Below, in pieces: positions 39,145 through 48,996 of a stretch of 64,000 nt of DNA (position 1 is its first letter; each line of letters begins with the position of its first letter). The DNA comes from Enterobacter sp. C2 (GTDB lineage Bacteria; Pseudomonadota; Gammaproteobacteria; Enterobacterales; Enterobacteriaceae): positions 3,224,001 to 3,288,000 of the forward strand of contig NZ_CP082269.1 of NCBI RefSeq assembly GCF_019880405.1. The letters run 5' to 3'. Made by a program: the position numbers and the translations under genes. Under the pieces are notes generated by a model. That model was not told the origin of the DNA. It saw only the letters and a list, made by a program, of their open reading frames with translations, and did no database searches.

Positions 39145-40320
39145 ATGAGCGCAAATGCGGAGAGTCAGACCCCGCAGCAACCGGTCAACAATAAGAAAGG
39201 TAAGCGTACGCGCATCCTGCTTATTCTGACCTTGCTCTTTATCGTTATTGCCGTGGCATATGGGATCTATTGGTTTTTAGTTTTGCGTCATCATGAAGAG
39301 ACTGACGACGCTTACGTGGCAGGGAACCAGGTTCAGATCATGGCGCAGGTGTCCGGCAGCGTGACGAAAGTTTGGGTCGACAACACCGACTTTGTGAAAA
39401 AGGGTGACGTGCTGGTCACGCTGGATCCCACTGACGCTCAGCAGGCGTTCGAGAAAGCGCAGACCGAGCTCGCATCGAGCGTGCGCCAGACCCGCCAGAT
39501 GATGATCAACAGCAAGCAGTATCAGGCCAATATTGAGGTGAAAAAGACCGCCCTCGCCCAGGCGCAGAGCGATCTTAACCGCCGCGTACCGCTGGGTACC
39601 GCAAACCTGATTGGCCGTGAAGAGCTGCAGCACGCCCGCGACGCCGTCACCAGCGCCCAGGCCCAGCTCGACGTGGCGGTTCAGCAATATAACGCTAACC
39701 AGGCGATGATTCTGGGCACCCGCCTGGAAGATCAGCCTGCGGTGAAGCAGGCCGCTGCCGAAGTACGCAACGCCTGGCTCGCCCTGCAGCGTACTAAGAT
39801 CGTCAGCCCAATGACCGGCTATGTATCACGCCGTGCGGTTCAGCCTGGGGCGCAGATCGGCGTCACCACCCCGCTGATGGCCGTGGTGCCCGCCTCCGGC
39901 CTGTGGGTGGATGCTAACTTTAAAGAGACCCAGCTGGCGCACATGCGTATCGGCCAGACGGCAACCGTGGTGAGCGATATCTACGGCGACGACGTGACTT
40001 ACACCGGTAAGGTGGTGGGTCTCGATATGGGTACTGGCAGCGCCTTCTCGCTGCTTCCGGCACAAAACGCTACCGGGAACTGGATCAAAGTGGTTCAGCG
40101 TCTGCCGGTGCGTATTGAGCTGGATGCCAACCAGCTTTCACAGCATCCGCTGCGTATTGGCCTGTCGACGCTGGTCACGGTAGACACCAGCAACAGCGAC
40201 GGCCAGATGTTGGCCAGCCAGGCACGCACCACACCAGCCTATGAGAGTAACGCGCGGGAGATCGGCCTCGAACCGGTTAATATCCTGATTAACGATATCG
40301 TGCAGGCCAACGCGGGCTAA
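39145..40320 (+). CDS. emrA: Multidrug efflux membrane fusion protein EmrA
   Basis: A 391-residue periplasmic adaptor with one N-terminal membrane anchor (about residues 23-45). It has a biotinyl-lipoyl-like region (VTKVWVDNTDFVKKGDVLVTLD), a long coiled-coil hairpin (residues about 95-205), and the return half RTKIVSPMTGYVSRR. It joins EmrB to TolC. Confidence 0.95.
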   Translation: MSANAESQTPQQPVNNKKGKRTRILLILTLLFIVIAVAYGIYWFLVLRHHEETDDAYVAGNQVQIMAQVSGSVTKVWVDNTDFVKKGDVLVTLDPTDAQQAFEKAQTELASSVRQTRQMMINSKQYQANIEVKKTALAQAQSDLNRRVPLGTANLIGREELQHARDAVTSAQAQLDVAVQQYNANQAMILGTRLEDQPAVKQAAAEVRNAWLALQRTKIVSPMTGYVSRRAVQPGAQIGVTTPLMAVVPASGLWVDANFKETQLAHMRIGQTATVVSDIYGDDVTYTGKVVGLDMGTGSAFSLLPAQNATGNWIKVVQRLPVRIELDANQLSQHPLRIGLSTLVTVDTSNSDGQMLASQARTTPAYESNAREIGLEPVNILINDIVQANAG

Positions 40321-40325
40321 TCCTG

Positions 40326-41870
40326 ATGAGCGCTACGCAACCGAGAAAACCGCTGGAGGGGGCGCAGCTGGTCATCATGACCATTGCGCTGTCGCTGGCG
40401 ACCTTTATGCAGGTGCTGGACTCCACCATCGCCAACGTGGCGATCCCCACTATTGCCGGTAACCTTGGCGCGTCACTGAGCCAGGGGACGTGGGTGATCA
40501 CCTCTTTTGGGGTGGCAAACGCCATCTCTATCCCGATCACCGGCTGGCTGGCGAAGCGCGTCGGTGAGGTAAAGCTGTTTTTGTGGTCGACTATCGCCTT
40601 TGCCATCGCCTCCTGGGCGTGCGGGATGTCCACCAGCCTCAACATGCTGATCTTCTTCCGCGTCCTGCAGGGGATCGTTGCCGGGCCGCTGATCCCGCTC
40701 TCACAGAGCCTGCTGCTTAGCAACTATCCACCGGCGAAGCGCTCTATCGCCCTGTCGCTGTGGTCCATGACGGTGATCGTCGCCCCGATCTGCGGCCCGA
40801 TTCTGGGCGGTTACATCAGCGATAACTATCACTGGGGCTGGATCTTCTTTATCAACGTGCCCATCGGTATCGTGGTAGTAGTGATGGCGATGCAGAGCCT
40901 ACGCGGTCGGGAAACCCGCACCGAGCAGCGGCGCATTGATGCCGTTGGCCTGGCGCTGCTGGTGATCGGCGTGGGCTGCCTGCAGGTGATGCTCGACCAG
41001 GGTAAAGAGCTGGACTGGTTCAACTCCAGGGAGATCATTATCCTAACCATTGTGGCGGTGGTGGCGCTCAGCTTCCTGATCGTCTGGGAGCTGACCGACG
41101 ACCACCCCATTGTCGATCTCTCGCTGTTTAAGTCGCGCAACTTCACCATCGGCTGCCTCTGTATCAGCATGGCCTACATGCTCTACTTTGGCGCGATTGT
41201 ACTGCTGCCGCAGCTATTGCAGGAGGTTTACGGCTACACGGCCACCTGGGCGGGGCTGGCCTCTGCGCCGGTGGGGATCATCCCGGTGATCCTGTCGCCG
41301 ATTATCGGCCGCTTTGCCCATAAGCTGGATATGCGTCGGCTGGTCACCTTCAGCTTTATCATGTATGCGGTCTGCTTCTACTGGCGTGCCTACACGTTCG
41401 AGCCGGGCATGGACTTTGCTGCTTCGGCGCTGCCGCAGTTTATCCAGGGGTTTGCCGTCGCCTGCTTCTTTATGCCGCTGACGACCATCATCCTCTCTGG
41501 ACTACCGCCCGAGCGTCTTGCGGCCGCCTCCAGCCTGTCGAACTTTTCGCGTACGCTGGCAGGCTCCATCGGCACGTCCATTACTACCACGCTGTGGACC
41601 AACCGGGAGTCGATCCATCACGCCCAGCTCACGGAGTCGGTGACCCCCTACAACCCTAACGCCCAGCTTATGTATGACCAGCTGCAGGGAATGGGGATGT
41701 CACAGCAGCAGGCATCCGGCTGGATAGCCCAGCAGATTACCAATCAGGGTCTGATTATCTCGGCAAACGAGATATTTTGGATCTCCGCAGGGATATTTGT
41801 GATCATGCTGGGGCTGGTGTGGTTTGCGAAACCGCCGTTTGGCGCAGGCAGCGGCGGCGGCGCGCACTGA
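40326..41870 (+). CDS. emrB: Multidrug efflux MFS pump EmrB
   Basis: A 514-residue DHA2-type proton antiporter with 14 predicted membrane segments. FMQVLDSTIANVAIPTIAG is the DHA2 motif D1, and GPILGGYISDNYHWGWIFFINVP is motif C. It works with EmrA and TolC to export uncouplers and hydrophobic antibiotics. Five bases separate it from emrA. Confidence 0.95.
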   Translation: MSATQPRKPLEGAQLVIMTIALSLATFMQVLDSTIANVAIPTIAGNLGASLSQGTWVITSFGVANAISIPITGWLAKRVGEVKLFLWSTIAFAIASWACGMSTSLNMLIFFRVLQGIVAGPLIPLSQSLLLSNYPPAKRSIALSLWSMTVIVAPICGPILGGYISDNYHWGWIFFINVPIGIVVVVMAMQSLRGRETRTEQRRIDAVGLALLVIGVGCLQVMLDQGKELDWFNSREIIILTIVAVVALSFLIVWELTDDHPIVDLSLFKSRNFTIGCLCISMAYMLYFGAIVLLPQLLQEVYGYTATWAGLASAPVGIIPVILSPIIGRFAHKLDMRRLVTFSFIMYAVCFYWRAYTFEPGMDFAASALPQFIQGFAVACFFMPLTTIILSGLPPERLAAASSLSNFSRTLAGSIGTSITTTLWTNRESIHHAQLTESVTPYNPNAQLMYDQLQGMGMSQQQASGWIAQQITNQGLIISANEIFWISAGIFVIMLGLVWFAKPPFGAGSGGGAH

Positions 41871-41972
41871 TCGCTGAGTAAATTGACCGGACTGCGACAG
41901 GGATTGTCCGTCCTGATAAAGCCGTGCTCCTGAAATCGCTTCACGATAGTGAAAAGACAACAGGAGCACACC

Positions 41973-43622
41973 ATGCTGAAAAATCCCGCCCAGAAATACC
42001 AGCCCTATCCCCCTCTCTCCCTGCCCGATCGCACGTGGCCGGAAAAGCAGATCGCTCACGCACCGCGTTGGCTCTCTACCGATCTGCGTGACGGTAACCA
42101 GGCTCTGGCCGAGCCAATGGACGTGACGCGTAAAATGCAGCTCTGGAACCTGCTGCTTGACTGCGGCTTTAAGGAGATTGAAGTTGCCTTCCCTTCGGCT
42201 TCGCAGACCGATTTCAATTTTGTACGCCAGCTGATAGAAGACCGTCGTATTCCCGACGACGTGACGATCCAGGTGTTAACCCAGGCGCGCGAGGATTTAA
42301 TTGCGCGCACCTTCGACGCGTTGCGCGGAGCCAGCCGCGCGACGGTGCATCTCTACAATGCCACTGCGCCGCTGTTTCGCCGTCTGGTGTTCGGTATGGA
42401 GAAGGCGCAGGTGATTGAACTGGCCACCCGCAGCACGCGACAGATTCGTCAGCTGTGCGAAGAGAACCCGCAAACGCGCTGGCAGTACGAGTACTCGCCG
42501 GAAACCTTCTGCTTTACCGAGCCTGAATTTGCCCTGGAGATTTGCGAAGCGGTGGCGGCTATCTGGCAGCCCTGTGCCGAGCGGCCAATGATCGTCAACC
42601 TGCCCGCCACCGTAGAGGTAAATACGCCTAACGTCTATGCCGATCAAATTGAGTGGTTCTGCCGCCGTTTCAGCCAGCGTGAGGCGGTCTGTATCAGCGT
42701 TCATCCGCATAACGATCGCGGCACGGGCGTGGCGAGCGCCGAGCTGGCGGTCATGGCGGGGGCAGATCGCGTTGAGGGCTGTCTGTTTGGCAACGGCGAG
42801 CGTACCGGCAACGTCTGTCTGGTGACGCTGGCAATGAATCTCTACAGCCAGGGCATCTCGCCGGGGCTGGATTTCAGCGATATGACGCGCGTGGTGGAGG
42901 TGGTTGAAAGCTGTAATCAGCTGCCGGTGCACCCGCGTCACCCCTGGGCCGGGCGGCTGGCCTACACCGCCTTCTCCGGTTCACACCAGGATGCAATCAA
43001 GAAAGGATTCGATGCGCGCAGGCCGGGCGAACGCTGGGAGATGCCCTATCTGCCTATCGATCCGCAGGATATCGGCTGCACCTATGAGGCCGTGATCCGC
43101 GTTAATAGCCAGTCGGGCAAGAGCGGCAGCGCATGGCTCATTGAACAGAATCACGGCCTGACGCTTCCCCGCGCCCTGCAGCAGGACTTCAGCCAGCACG
43201 TGCAGCGGGAAGCCGACGAAGGCGGTAAAGAGATGACGCAAAATGCACTCTGGCAGCTTTTTCGCAGTCGCTATGGGCTGGTGCCAGCCCCGCGCTTCCG
43301 TCTGCTCAGCTACAGCAGTGAAAGCCAGCAGGATGGGCTGTTACGGTTAACCGCCGCCGTCTCACACGACGGTGAAACGCGACAGCTTGAAGGGTGCGGC
43401 AATGGGCTGCTCTCTGCCGCAGCCAGCGGGTTATCGGCATGGGTAGCGCAGCCGTTTGTGATAAAAGATTACCATGAGCACACCCTGGGCGAGCGCAGCG
43501 ACAGCCGCTCGGTCGCCTATATTCACTGTCTGTTTCAGGATGGCAGCAGCCGCTGGGGCGTAGGCATCGATAATGACGTTGCTCGCGCGTCGCTCCAGGC
43601 GCTGTTGAATACGCTGGGCTAG
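41973..43622 (+). CDS. 2-isopropylmalate synthase, second (LeuA2-type) enzyme
   Basis: A 549-residue HMGL-like acyltransferase. LSTDLRDGNQALAEPMD holds the catalytic Arg-Asp; VSVHPHNDRGTG-like metal ligands appear as ISVHPHNDRGTGVASAEL; a C-terminal regulatory domain follows. The long form with FKEIEVAFPSASQTDF matches the actinobacterial/fungal-type LeuA, distinct from the usual enterobacterial leuA in the leuABCD operon. CAGGAG precedes the ATG. It is next to an AraC regulator that ends inside its stop. It may serve leucine or a related alpha-keto acid elongation pathway. Confidence 0.85.
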   Translation: MLKNPAQKYQPYPPLSLPDRTWPEKQIAHAPRWLSTDLRDGNQALAEPMDVTRKMQLWNLLLDCGFKEIEVAFPSASQTDFNFVRQLIEDRRIPDDVTIQVLTQAREDLIARTFDALRGASRATVHLYNATAPLFRRLVFGMEKAQVIELATRSTRQIRQLCEENPQTRWQYEYSPETFCFTEPEFALEICEAVAAIWQPCAERPMIVNLPATVEVNTPNVYADQIEWFCRRFSQREAVCISVHPHNDRGTGVASAELAVMAGADRVEGCLFGNGERTGNVCLVTLAMNLYSQGISPGLDFSDMTRVVEVVESCNQLPVHPRHPWAGRLAYTAFSGSHQDAIKKGFDARRPGERWEMPYLPIDPQDIGCTYEAVIRVNSQSGKSGSAWLIEQNHGLTLPRALQQDFSQHVQREADEGGKEMTQNALWQLFRSRYGLVPAPRFRLLSYSSESQQDGLLRLTAAVSHDGETRQLEGCGNGLLSAAASGLSAWVAQPFVIKDYHEHTLGERSDSRSVAYIHCLFQDGSSRWGVGIDNDVARASLQALLNTLG

Positions 43623-44377
43623 CGAAAGTAGTCGCTGGGTGAAACGCCCATCACCCGGCGGAACATGGCGGTAAAGGCGCTATGGCTGCCGTAGCCGGTA
43701 TCCAGCGCCACACGCAGCACCGACTGCCCCTGCGCCAGGCGCATAAGGGCCGCCATCAGGCGAGCCCGACGCACCCACTCTCCAAAGCTTAATCCCGTCT
43801 GCTGCTGAAAATGGCGGTTGAGCGTGCGCTCACTCATGTTCGTCACGCTAGCCGCCAGAGCTGTGGTCCACTCTCGGGCAGGCTCTTCGCCGATCTGCTG
43901 ACACAGCGTGCGCAGGAGATTGCTGTGCGGTTCAGGAAGATGGAAAGGCAGCGCCTGCATTACGCGGATCTCATCGAGGATCAGCTCATAGATCCGCTCA
44001 TCGCGGCTACCCGGCGTGTAGCGTTCGGCCAGATCGAACGATGAGACAATCAGCTCGCGCAGCAGAGGGGAAATTTGCACGATTTGGCAGGAGGCAGGCA
44101 GGTCAGCGCGTGCCAGCGGATCGATAAAGAGCGTGCGGGCGGCAACGTTGCCGGTAATACGTAACGCGTGTTGCGTCGCGGCAGGGAGCCAGACGCCCCG
44201 CCCTGGCGGTACCACCCAGCAGCCTGCAGCGGTCTCAACCCTGACCACGCCGCTCAGACTATGCAGCAGCTGCGCGCAGTCGTGTTGATGCCACGGCTCA
44301 CTGTCGCCATGGGCGTAATCATGAGCGAAGGGGATCAGCGGGCGATGGGTAAAAGAGAAGGTTGTGGTGGTAGTCAT
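43619..44377 (-). CDS. AraC-family transcriptional regulator
   Basis: A 252-residue regulator. A cupin-like N-terminal sensor (HQHDCAQLLHSLSGVVRVE, PPGRGVWLPA) is followed by two helix-turn-helix motifs (LAASVTNMSERTLNRHFQQ and VLRVALDTGYGSHSAFTAMFRR). It is convergent with the LeuA2 gene, and the stop codons of both genes share the palindrome CTAG. It is a plausible regulator of that gene or of luxS-proximal functions; the target is unknown. Confidence 0.85.
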   Translation of the reverse strand: MTTTTTFSFTHRPLIPFAHDYAHGDSEPWHQHDCAQLLHSLSGVVRVETAAGCWVVPPGRGVWLPAATQHALRITGNVAARTLFIDPLARADLPASCQIVQISPLLRELIVSSFDLAERYTPGSRDERIYELILDEIRVMQALPFHLPEPHSNLLRTLCQQIGEEPAREWTTALAASVTNMSERTLNRHFQQQTGLSFGEWVRRARLMAALMRLAQGQSVLRVALDTGYGSHSAFTAMFRRVMGVSPSDYFR

Positions 44378-44395
44378 AGTGATCTACGGATGCTG

Positions 44396-44429
44396 AAACG
44401 CCCGGCGGCACTGCGTTTGCCGGGCGTTT
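44396..44429. terminator. REP-type palindrome acting as luxS terminator
   Basis: CGCCCGGC-GGCACTGCGTTT-GCCGGGCG with AAA on one side and TTT on the other could terminate luxS and the opposite strand. It is related in sequence to the palindrome at 35963-35990. Confidence 0.7.
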
Positions 44430-44436
44430 GCTACGA

Positions 44437-44952
44437 CTAGATGTGCAGCTCTTGCAGCTTATCTTTCGGCAGCGCCAGCTCGTCATTGCTGTTGACGCGC
44501 ACGTCGCGCTCCAGGATATGACGCGCAATCTCCTGCGCCTCATCCAGAGAGTGCATCTGATAGGTGCCGCACTGGTAGACGTTCAGCTCAGGGATCTGGT
44601 TCTGCTCTTTCACCTTCAGCACGTCAGCCATCGCCGCTTTCCAGGCATCGGCAACGCGCTGCTCGTCAGGGGTGCCAATCAGGCTCATGTAGAAACCGGT
44701 CCGGCAGCCCATCGGCGAGATATCGATGATCTCAACGCCGTTGCCGTTCAGGTGGTCGCGCATAAAGCCTGCGAACAGGTGTTCCAGGGTGTGGATGCCC
44801 TTCTCCGGCATCACTTCTTTATTCGGGATGCAGAAACGCAGGTCGAAGACGGTGATGGCATCGCCGTGCGGCGTGTTCATGGTTTTCGCAACGCGAACAG
44901 CAGGGGCTTCCATACGGGTGTGGTCGACAGTGAAGCTATCCAACAACGGCAT
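44437..44952 (-). CDS. luxS: S-ribosylhomocysteine lyase LuxS
   Basis: A 171-residue metalloenzyme that splits S-ribosylhomocysteine to homocysteine and the autoinducer-2 precursor DPD. Metal ligands are in HTLEHLFAG (His54, His58) and the later Cys of YQCGTY/GCRTGFY; the N-terminus [14 protein letters not shown] is nearly invariant. GGAGG precedes the start. The divergent sRNA MicA starts about 70 bases upstream. Confidence 0.97.
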   Translation of the reverse strand: MPLLDSFTVDHTRMEAPAVRVAKTMNTPHGDAITVFDLRFCIPNKEVMPEKGIHTLEHLFAGFMRDHLNGNGVEIIDISPMGCRTGFYMSLIGTPDEQRVADAWKAAMADVLKVKEQNQIPELNVYQCGTYQMHSLDEAQEIARHILERDVRVNSNDELALPKDKLQELHI

Positions 44953-45021
44953 TTTTTCACCTCCGGAGTGATTTTTTTAAAAATAAGTGAACTCTTTGAA
45001 CGCATGCCAGTCTGAATATAT

Positions 45022-45094
45022 GAAAGACGCGCATTTGTTATCATCATCCCTGTTTTCAGAGATGAAATTTTGGCCACAGCAATGTGGCCTTTTT
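45022..45094 (+). ncRNA. micA: sRNA MicA with sigma-E-type promoter
   Basis: About 73 bases match E. coli MicA in order: GAAAGACGCGCATTTGTTAT, the ompA-pairing region, AGAGATGAAATTTTGGCCAC and the terminator hairpin GGCCACAGCAATGTGGCC with TTTTT. Upstream, TGAACT (44988-44993) and GTCTGA (45010-45015) are spaced 16 bases apart as in sigma-E promoters. MicA represses ompA and other envelope mRNAs with Hfq. Its place between luxS and gshA is the usual one. Confidence 0.95.
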
Positions 45095-45102
45095 CTTTTC
45101 TG

Positions 45103-46647
45103 TCAGGCGTGTTTTGCCAACAGTTCTTCAAACGACTCGCTGTCCGCCGCCTCAATCTCCCGCAAACGCGCCCAGGATGCATCGCGCTCTTTGGTGAAGT
45201 CCTCATCCAGCAGAACCTCCAGCGGCTCTTCCCGCAGCATATCACGATACTGTGCCGCCAGCGCCTTGCCGGTACCACCAATACCGCTTTCGAGCATCGA
45301 GTGCAGAATACGCGCCGAGAAGGTCAGCTCTGGATCGTCAAAGCTCGCCACCAGCTGATCGCACACCTCAGCATAGGCGGTGCCGCCGTCAATGCTGTCC
45401 AGCGTCAGCGCAACGCGCTTCAGGTCGCGGAACAGATCTTTGCCAACGTCTTTTAACGGGAACTGCGCGGTTTCACAGCCGATGCCCAGGGTCAGGCCCG
45501 GCTTGCGCCCTTCCAGAATTACCCGATTCCAGTTGGTCCGCGTACAGAGCAGTTCATCGCTGCTCATCTCTGGCGCATCCGCCAGCACGCACCAGACCAT
45601 AAACAGATCGAGGAAGCGCACCTGCTGCTCGTCCACGCCCACCGCCGAGAAGGGGTTAATATCCAGGGAGCGAACCTCAATGTACTCAATGCCGCCGCGC
45701 AGGAGCGCATCCGACGGCGCTTCACCGCTGCGGGTCACCCGTTTCGGGCGAACCGGCGCATAGAGCTCATTTTCGATCTGCAGAATATTGGTATTGATCT
45801 GCAGATGCTTACCGTCCTTCGTCAGCCCCATCTTCTCGTAGTCAGCAGACGGCGTTTTAATCGCCCGTTTCAATGCTGCCACATAACCCTCTAAATCGTT
45901 AAACGTAATACCGAGATTGCTTTGCGATTTATTGGTATAGCCGAGGTCGCTCAGACGCAGGGAGGTGGCGTACGGCAGGTAGTACATCCCCTCTTCCGTT
46001 TTTTCAAACGGCAGCGTAGTGGGTTTGCCTTGCAGGAACGAGGAGCAGATAGCCGGCGATGCGCCGAAAAGGTAAGGGATCACCCAGCCGAAGCGGTAGT
46101 AGTTACGGATCAGGCGTAAATAGCCGTCGGAGACCGCCTCTTTATCCGTACTGCCGCACTTTGCCTGCCAGAAGGCCATTGGCAAAGAGAAGTTGTAGTG
46201 CACGCCCGAGATGGTCTGCATCAGCGCACCGTAGCGGTTTTTCAACCCCTCACGGTAAAGCGTCTTGAGACGACCAATATTGGATTTGCCGTACTGCGCC
46301 AGCTCAATATCCTGCCCATTCTCGATGTAGCAGGGCATACTCAGCGGCCACAGCCGTTCCTCTCCCAGGTTGCGCACGCTGTAGCGGTGCACGTCGCGCA
46401 GCACCGTCAGCATATGATCGATATCGCCATCAACTGGGGTAATAAATTCCAGTAGCGCTTCGGCGAAATCAGTGGTGATCCATTTATGTGTCAGCGCTGC
46501 ACCAAGCTGCTCCGGATGTCCGGTTGTTGCAAGCGTGCCATCAGCGTTAACGCGCAGCGTTTCGCGCTCAAGCCCTCGCATAATCCCTTTCAGGACATGA
46601 GGATTTTTTTCCAGCCAGGACAGCGCCTGTGATACGTCCGGGATCAA
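45103..46647 (-). CDS. gshA: Glutamate-cysteine ligase GshA
   Basis: A 514-residue enzyme for the first step of glutathione synthesis. Signature stretches include [37 protein letters not shown] and [17 protein letters not shown]. The TTG at 46647, with GGGAGG six bases upstream, matches the E. coli TTG start; the frame is open 26 codons further upstream without homology. It is transcribed toward micA and luxS. Confidence 0.95.
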   Translation of the reverse strand: MIPDVSQALSWLEKNPHVLKGIMRGLERETLRVNADGTLATTGHPEQLGAALTHKWITTDFAEALLEFITPVDGDIDHMLTVLRDVHRYSVRNLGEERLWPLSMPCYIENGQDIELAQYGKSNIGRLKTLYREGLKNRYGALMQTISGVHYNFSLPMAFWQAKCGSTDKEAVSDGYLRLIRNYYRFGWVIPYLFGASPAICSSFLQGKPTTLPFEKTEEGMYYLPYATSLRLSDLGYTNKSQSNLGITFNDLEGYVAALKRAIKTPSADYEKMGLTKDGKHLQINTNILQIENELYAPVRPKRVTRSGEAPSDALLRGGIEYIEVRSLDINPFSAVGVDEQQVRFLDLFMVWCVLADAPEMSSDELLCTRTNWNRVILEGRKPGLTLGIGCETAQFPLKDVGKDLFRDLKRVALTLDSIDGGTAYAEVCDQLVASFDDPELTFSARILHSMLESGIGGTGKALAAQYRDMLREEPLEVLLDEDFTKERDASWARLREIEAADSESFEELLAKHA

Positions 46648-46725
46648 GTTGACCTCCCGCCTGTCGAAATCATTTCTAATAAGCATAATTGTAATGGTTG
46701 ACGATAAAAGCGCATGACCAACCAA

Positions 46726-47154
46726 TTAGTGCCACCACGTCATACCTTGCAGGGTCAGGGCCGCCAAAACGGCATAGCGTAGCCCCTTGCCAAGGCATAA
46801 AAAAAAGATAACCGGCCCCCACGCAATGCGCATCCATCCCGCAAGCAGGCACAGCAGATCACCGATAACAGGCATCCAGCTCAATAATAGCGTGGCTGCG
46901 CCATAACGTTTCAAATAGTGTTGGGCTTTTTCCTGCCAGCGTGATGTTTTACGCAGCGGAAAGAAACGTCCAAGGATAACGTTAGTCACCCCTCCAAGGC
47001 TATTACCCATTGTTGCTATTAAGATAATGAGCCAGGGCTGGCTGACGCCAGAGATTAACAGGGCAACCAGCAGCACTTCTGAACTGCCTGGCAGAAGCGT
47101 GGCGCTGAGAAAGCTGCTGGTAAAAAGGGAAAGGAGTGACAGCGCATCGCTCAC
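46726..47154 (-). CDS. yqaA: Inner-membrane protein YqaA (SNARE-associated/DedA-like)
   Basis: A 142-residue protein with three to four hydrophobic segments and the VTTxx/DedA-like features PGSSEVLLVAL, GNSLGGVTNVILGRF and SWMPVIGDLLCLLAGW. A lipid-handling role is possible. Its start overlaps the yqaB stop by four bases. Confidence 0.9.
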   Translation of the reverse strand: MSDALSLLSLFTSSFLSATLLPGSSEVLLVALLISGVSQPWLIILIATMGNSLGGVTNVILGRFFPLRKTSRWQEKAQHYLKRYGAATLLLSWMPVIGDLLCLLAGWMRIAWGPVIFFLCLGKGLRYAVLAALTLQGMTWWH

Positions 47155-47717
47155 AGCGTACGCACGTCCACGGCATCCATTCCTGCCCGACGCGCCGCCT
47201 CCAGACCAAAGTCAGCGTCTTCAAACACCACGCATTTGGTCGGGTCGACCCCCATCAGCTCGGCACAGAGCAGGAAGGTATCGGGTGCAGGCTTGTGGTG
47301 CTCAACGTCATCAGCGGCAACCACCGCGGTAAAGTACTGGCGCAGATTAAGGTGAGTCAGCAGCGCTTCGGCAATGGCGCGCTCGCTGCCGGTGCCTACC
47401 GCCATGGGACGACGACCGTGCCACGCTTTCACCACCTCAATCAGCGGCAGCGGCTCTACGGTATCCAGCAGCATCGCCTTCACCGCCTCGGTTTTTTCAC
47501 GCGCCAGGGCGTAAGGATCGAGATCGCCGCGGTTCCACTCAATGACCGCTTGCGCAATACGCCAGGTCGGCGAGCCGTTGAGCGCGACAATAGCCTGCTC
47601 ATCAAAGCGCATGCCGTAGTGCGCCAGCACGTCGTGCCAGGCTTTACGATGGGTAGGTTCGGTATCAAGGATGGTGCCATCCATATCGAAAATTAGACCG
47701 TCATAACGTTCGTACAT
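47151..47717 (-). CDS. yqaB: HAD phosphatase YqaB (fructose-1-phosphate type)
   Basis: A 188-residue haloacid dehalogenase phosphatase. Motif I is FDMDGTILDTEP (nucleophile Asp), motif II is in AVGTGSERAI, and motif III/IV is VVFEDADFGLEAARRAG. The length equals E. coli YqaB, a sugar-phosphate phosphatase. The ATG at 47717 gives the usual MYERYDGLIFD start. Confidence 0.95.
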   Translation of the reverse strand: MYERYDGLIFDMDGTILDTEPTHRKAWHDVLAHYGMRFDEQAIVALNGSPTWRIAQAVIEWNRGDLDPYALAREKTEAVKAMLLDTVEPLPLIEVVKAWHGRRPMAVGTGSERAIAEALLTHLNLRQYFTAVVAADDVEHHKPAPDTFLLCAELMGVDPTKCVVFEDADFGLEAARRAGMDAVDVRTL

Positions 47718-47884
47718 CGCATTCTCACACTGCGGATAACAGAACATTACTTTAACGTAAACAGGGCGTTTTGTCGCTGATGGCGATAGAGAGTTAGGGT
47801 GTAAAACAGATGATTGAAATTAGAGATAAAAAAGAGAGTGTATTTCGGAGGTTAACGCTGAGAAATATCTTTTGACTTGAAGAA

Positions 47885-47961
47885 TGGTGCATCCAGGAGG
47901 ATTCGAACCTCCGACCGCTCGGTTCGTAGCCGAGTACTCTATCCAGCTGAGCTATGGATGC
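47885..47961 (-). tRNA. tRNA-Arg (anticodon ACG), copy 1
   Basis: Reverse complement gives a 77-base cloverleaf, GCATCCATAGCTCAGCTGGA at the 5' end, anticodon loop CTACGAA, T-arm GGAGGTTCGAATCCTCC and encoded CCA. It is the argV/Y/Z/Q type. It is the last of three identical copies in a leftward operon with tRNA-Ser. Confidence 0.97.
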
Positions 47962-47989
47962 ATTGGGGTGGTGCTTTGTTTCAAGAAGA

Positions 47990-48066
47990 TGGTGCATCCA
48001 GGAGGATTCGAACCTCCGACCGCTCGGTTCGTAGCCGAGTACTCTATCCAGCTGAGCTATGGATGC
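47990..48066 (-). tRNA. tRNA-Arg (anticodon ACG), copy 2
   Basis: Identical in sequence to the copy at 47885-47961, with a 28-base spacer between them. Anticodon ACG, CCA encoded. Confidence 0.97.
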
Positions 48067-48127
48067 ATCAGGGTACTGCTTTACAACTTTTTCAATGTCG
48101 CTCAACGTGCCGCAACACTGCACAATA

Positions 48128-48204
48128 TGGTGCATCCAGGAGGATTCGAACCTCCGACCGCTCGGTTCGTAGCCGAGTACTCTATCCAGCTGAGCTATGG
48201 ATGC
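48128..48204 (-). tRNA. tRNA-Arg (anticodon ACG), copy 3
   Basis: Identical to the other two copies, separated from copy 2 by a 61-base spacer. Three bases separate it from the tRNA-Ser gene, so they are cut from one transcript. E. coli K-12 has four arginine copies here. Confidence 0.97.
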
Positions 48205-48207
48205 AAA

Positions 48208-48300
48208 TGGCGGTGAGGCGGGGATTCGAACCCCGGATGCAGCTTTTGACCGCATACTCCCTTAGCAGGGGAGCGCCTTCAGCCTCTCGGCCACCTCACC
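48208..48300 (-). tRNA. serV: tRNA-Ser (anticodon GCT), serV
   Basis: Reverse complement is a 93-base class II tRNA starting GGTGAGGTGGCCGAGAGGCT, with anticodon GCT in CCCTGCTAAGGG, a long variable arm, and encoded CCA. It is the first gene of the tRNA operon, as in E. coli. Confidence 0.97.
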
Positions 48301-48614
48301 AACACGCCTCTTGCGAGTGCTTTGAAGAACTTGTTTCCGCTCTTCGTCGCTGCGTTGGCGCACATATTACTTTCTGGGACTTATAAGTCAAACAATTTTT
48401 CCCAGCCCTGATTCGTTTGCACACTTCGCAAACAATTTGCGCTGAAAAGGATCAAAAAGAGTGTTTTATCAGCAGAATCTTTGACGTAACGCAGCATACA
48501 GAACGCGAGCCGGGAAATGAAAATGTCATGCAAAAGGGGCAGAATAGGAGGAAAGCGTGAAAAAAAGCGGGCTGGCAAGAGCTGCGTCTCGCCAGAAAGC
48601 GAGACGCGATGATA
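48301..48614 (-). promoter_or_regulatory. csrA-serV intergenic region with tRNA operon promoter
   Basis: On the minus strand TTGACT (48386-48391) and TAATAT (48364-48369) are 16 bases apart, followed by a G+C-rich discriminator (GTGCGCC), a good stable-RNA promoter for serV-arg. The rest of the 314 bases holds no gene that I can support. Confidence 0.8.
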
Positions 48615-48800
48615 TCAGTAGCTGGACTGTTGTGATTTTTCAGCCTGGATACGCTGGTAGATCTCTTCACGATGAACAGATACTTCTTTAGGGGCGTTCA
48701 CACCAATTCGCACCTGGTTGCCCTTAACCCCTAAAACTGTCACGGTGACCTCGTCCCCAATCATGAGGGTTTCACCAACTCGACGAGTCAGAATCAGCAT
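48615..48800 (-). CDS. csrA: Carbon storage regulator CsrA
   Basis: A 61-residue RNA-binding dimer, [20 protein letters not shown] through to [17 protein letters not shown], apparently the same as E. coli CsrA. Arg44 in HREE is the key RNA-contact residue. It controls glycolysis, glycogen and motility mRNAs. It lies between alaS and the tRNA operon as usual. Confidence 0.97.
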
Positions 48801-48996
48801 TCTTTGCTCCTTGAAAGATTAAAAGAGTCGGGTCTCTTGTATCCCGGCATTATCCATCATATAACGCCAAAAAGTAAGCGATGACAAACACGTAAAGTGT
48901 AAGCAGTCACGGCATCACATTCTGTTAAACGTAAGTTTAGCCGATATACACAACTTCAACCTGACTTTATCGTTATCAACAGCGTAGTGGCAAGTA

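Noticed and set aside
47885-48204. Possible CRISPR-like array (three 77-base repeats with short spacers)
   Set aside because: The repeats fold as tRNA-Arg and the spacers are uneven (28 and 61 bases).
47884-48216. Long ORFs crossing the tRNA cluster on both strands
   Set aside because: They are an artefact of three identical tRNA-Arg genes in a row; the repeated peptide is translated tRNA.
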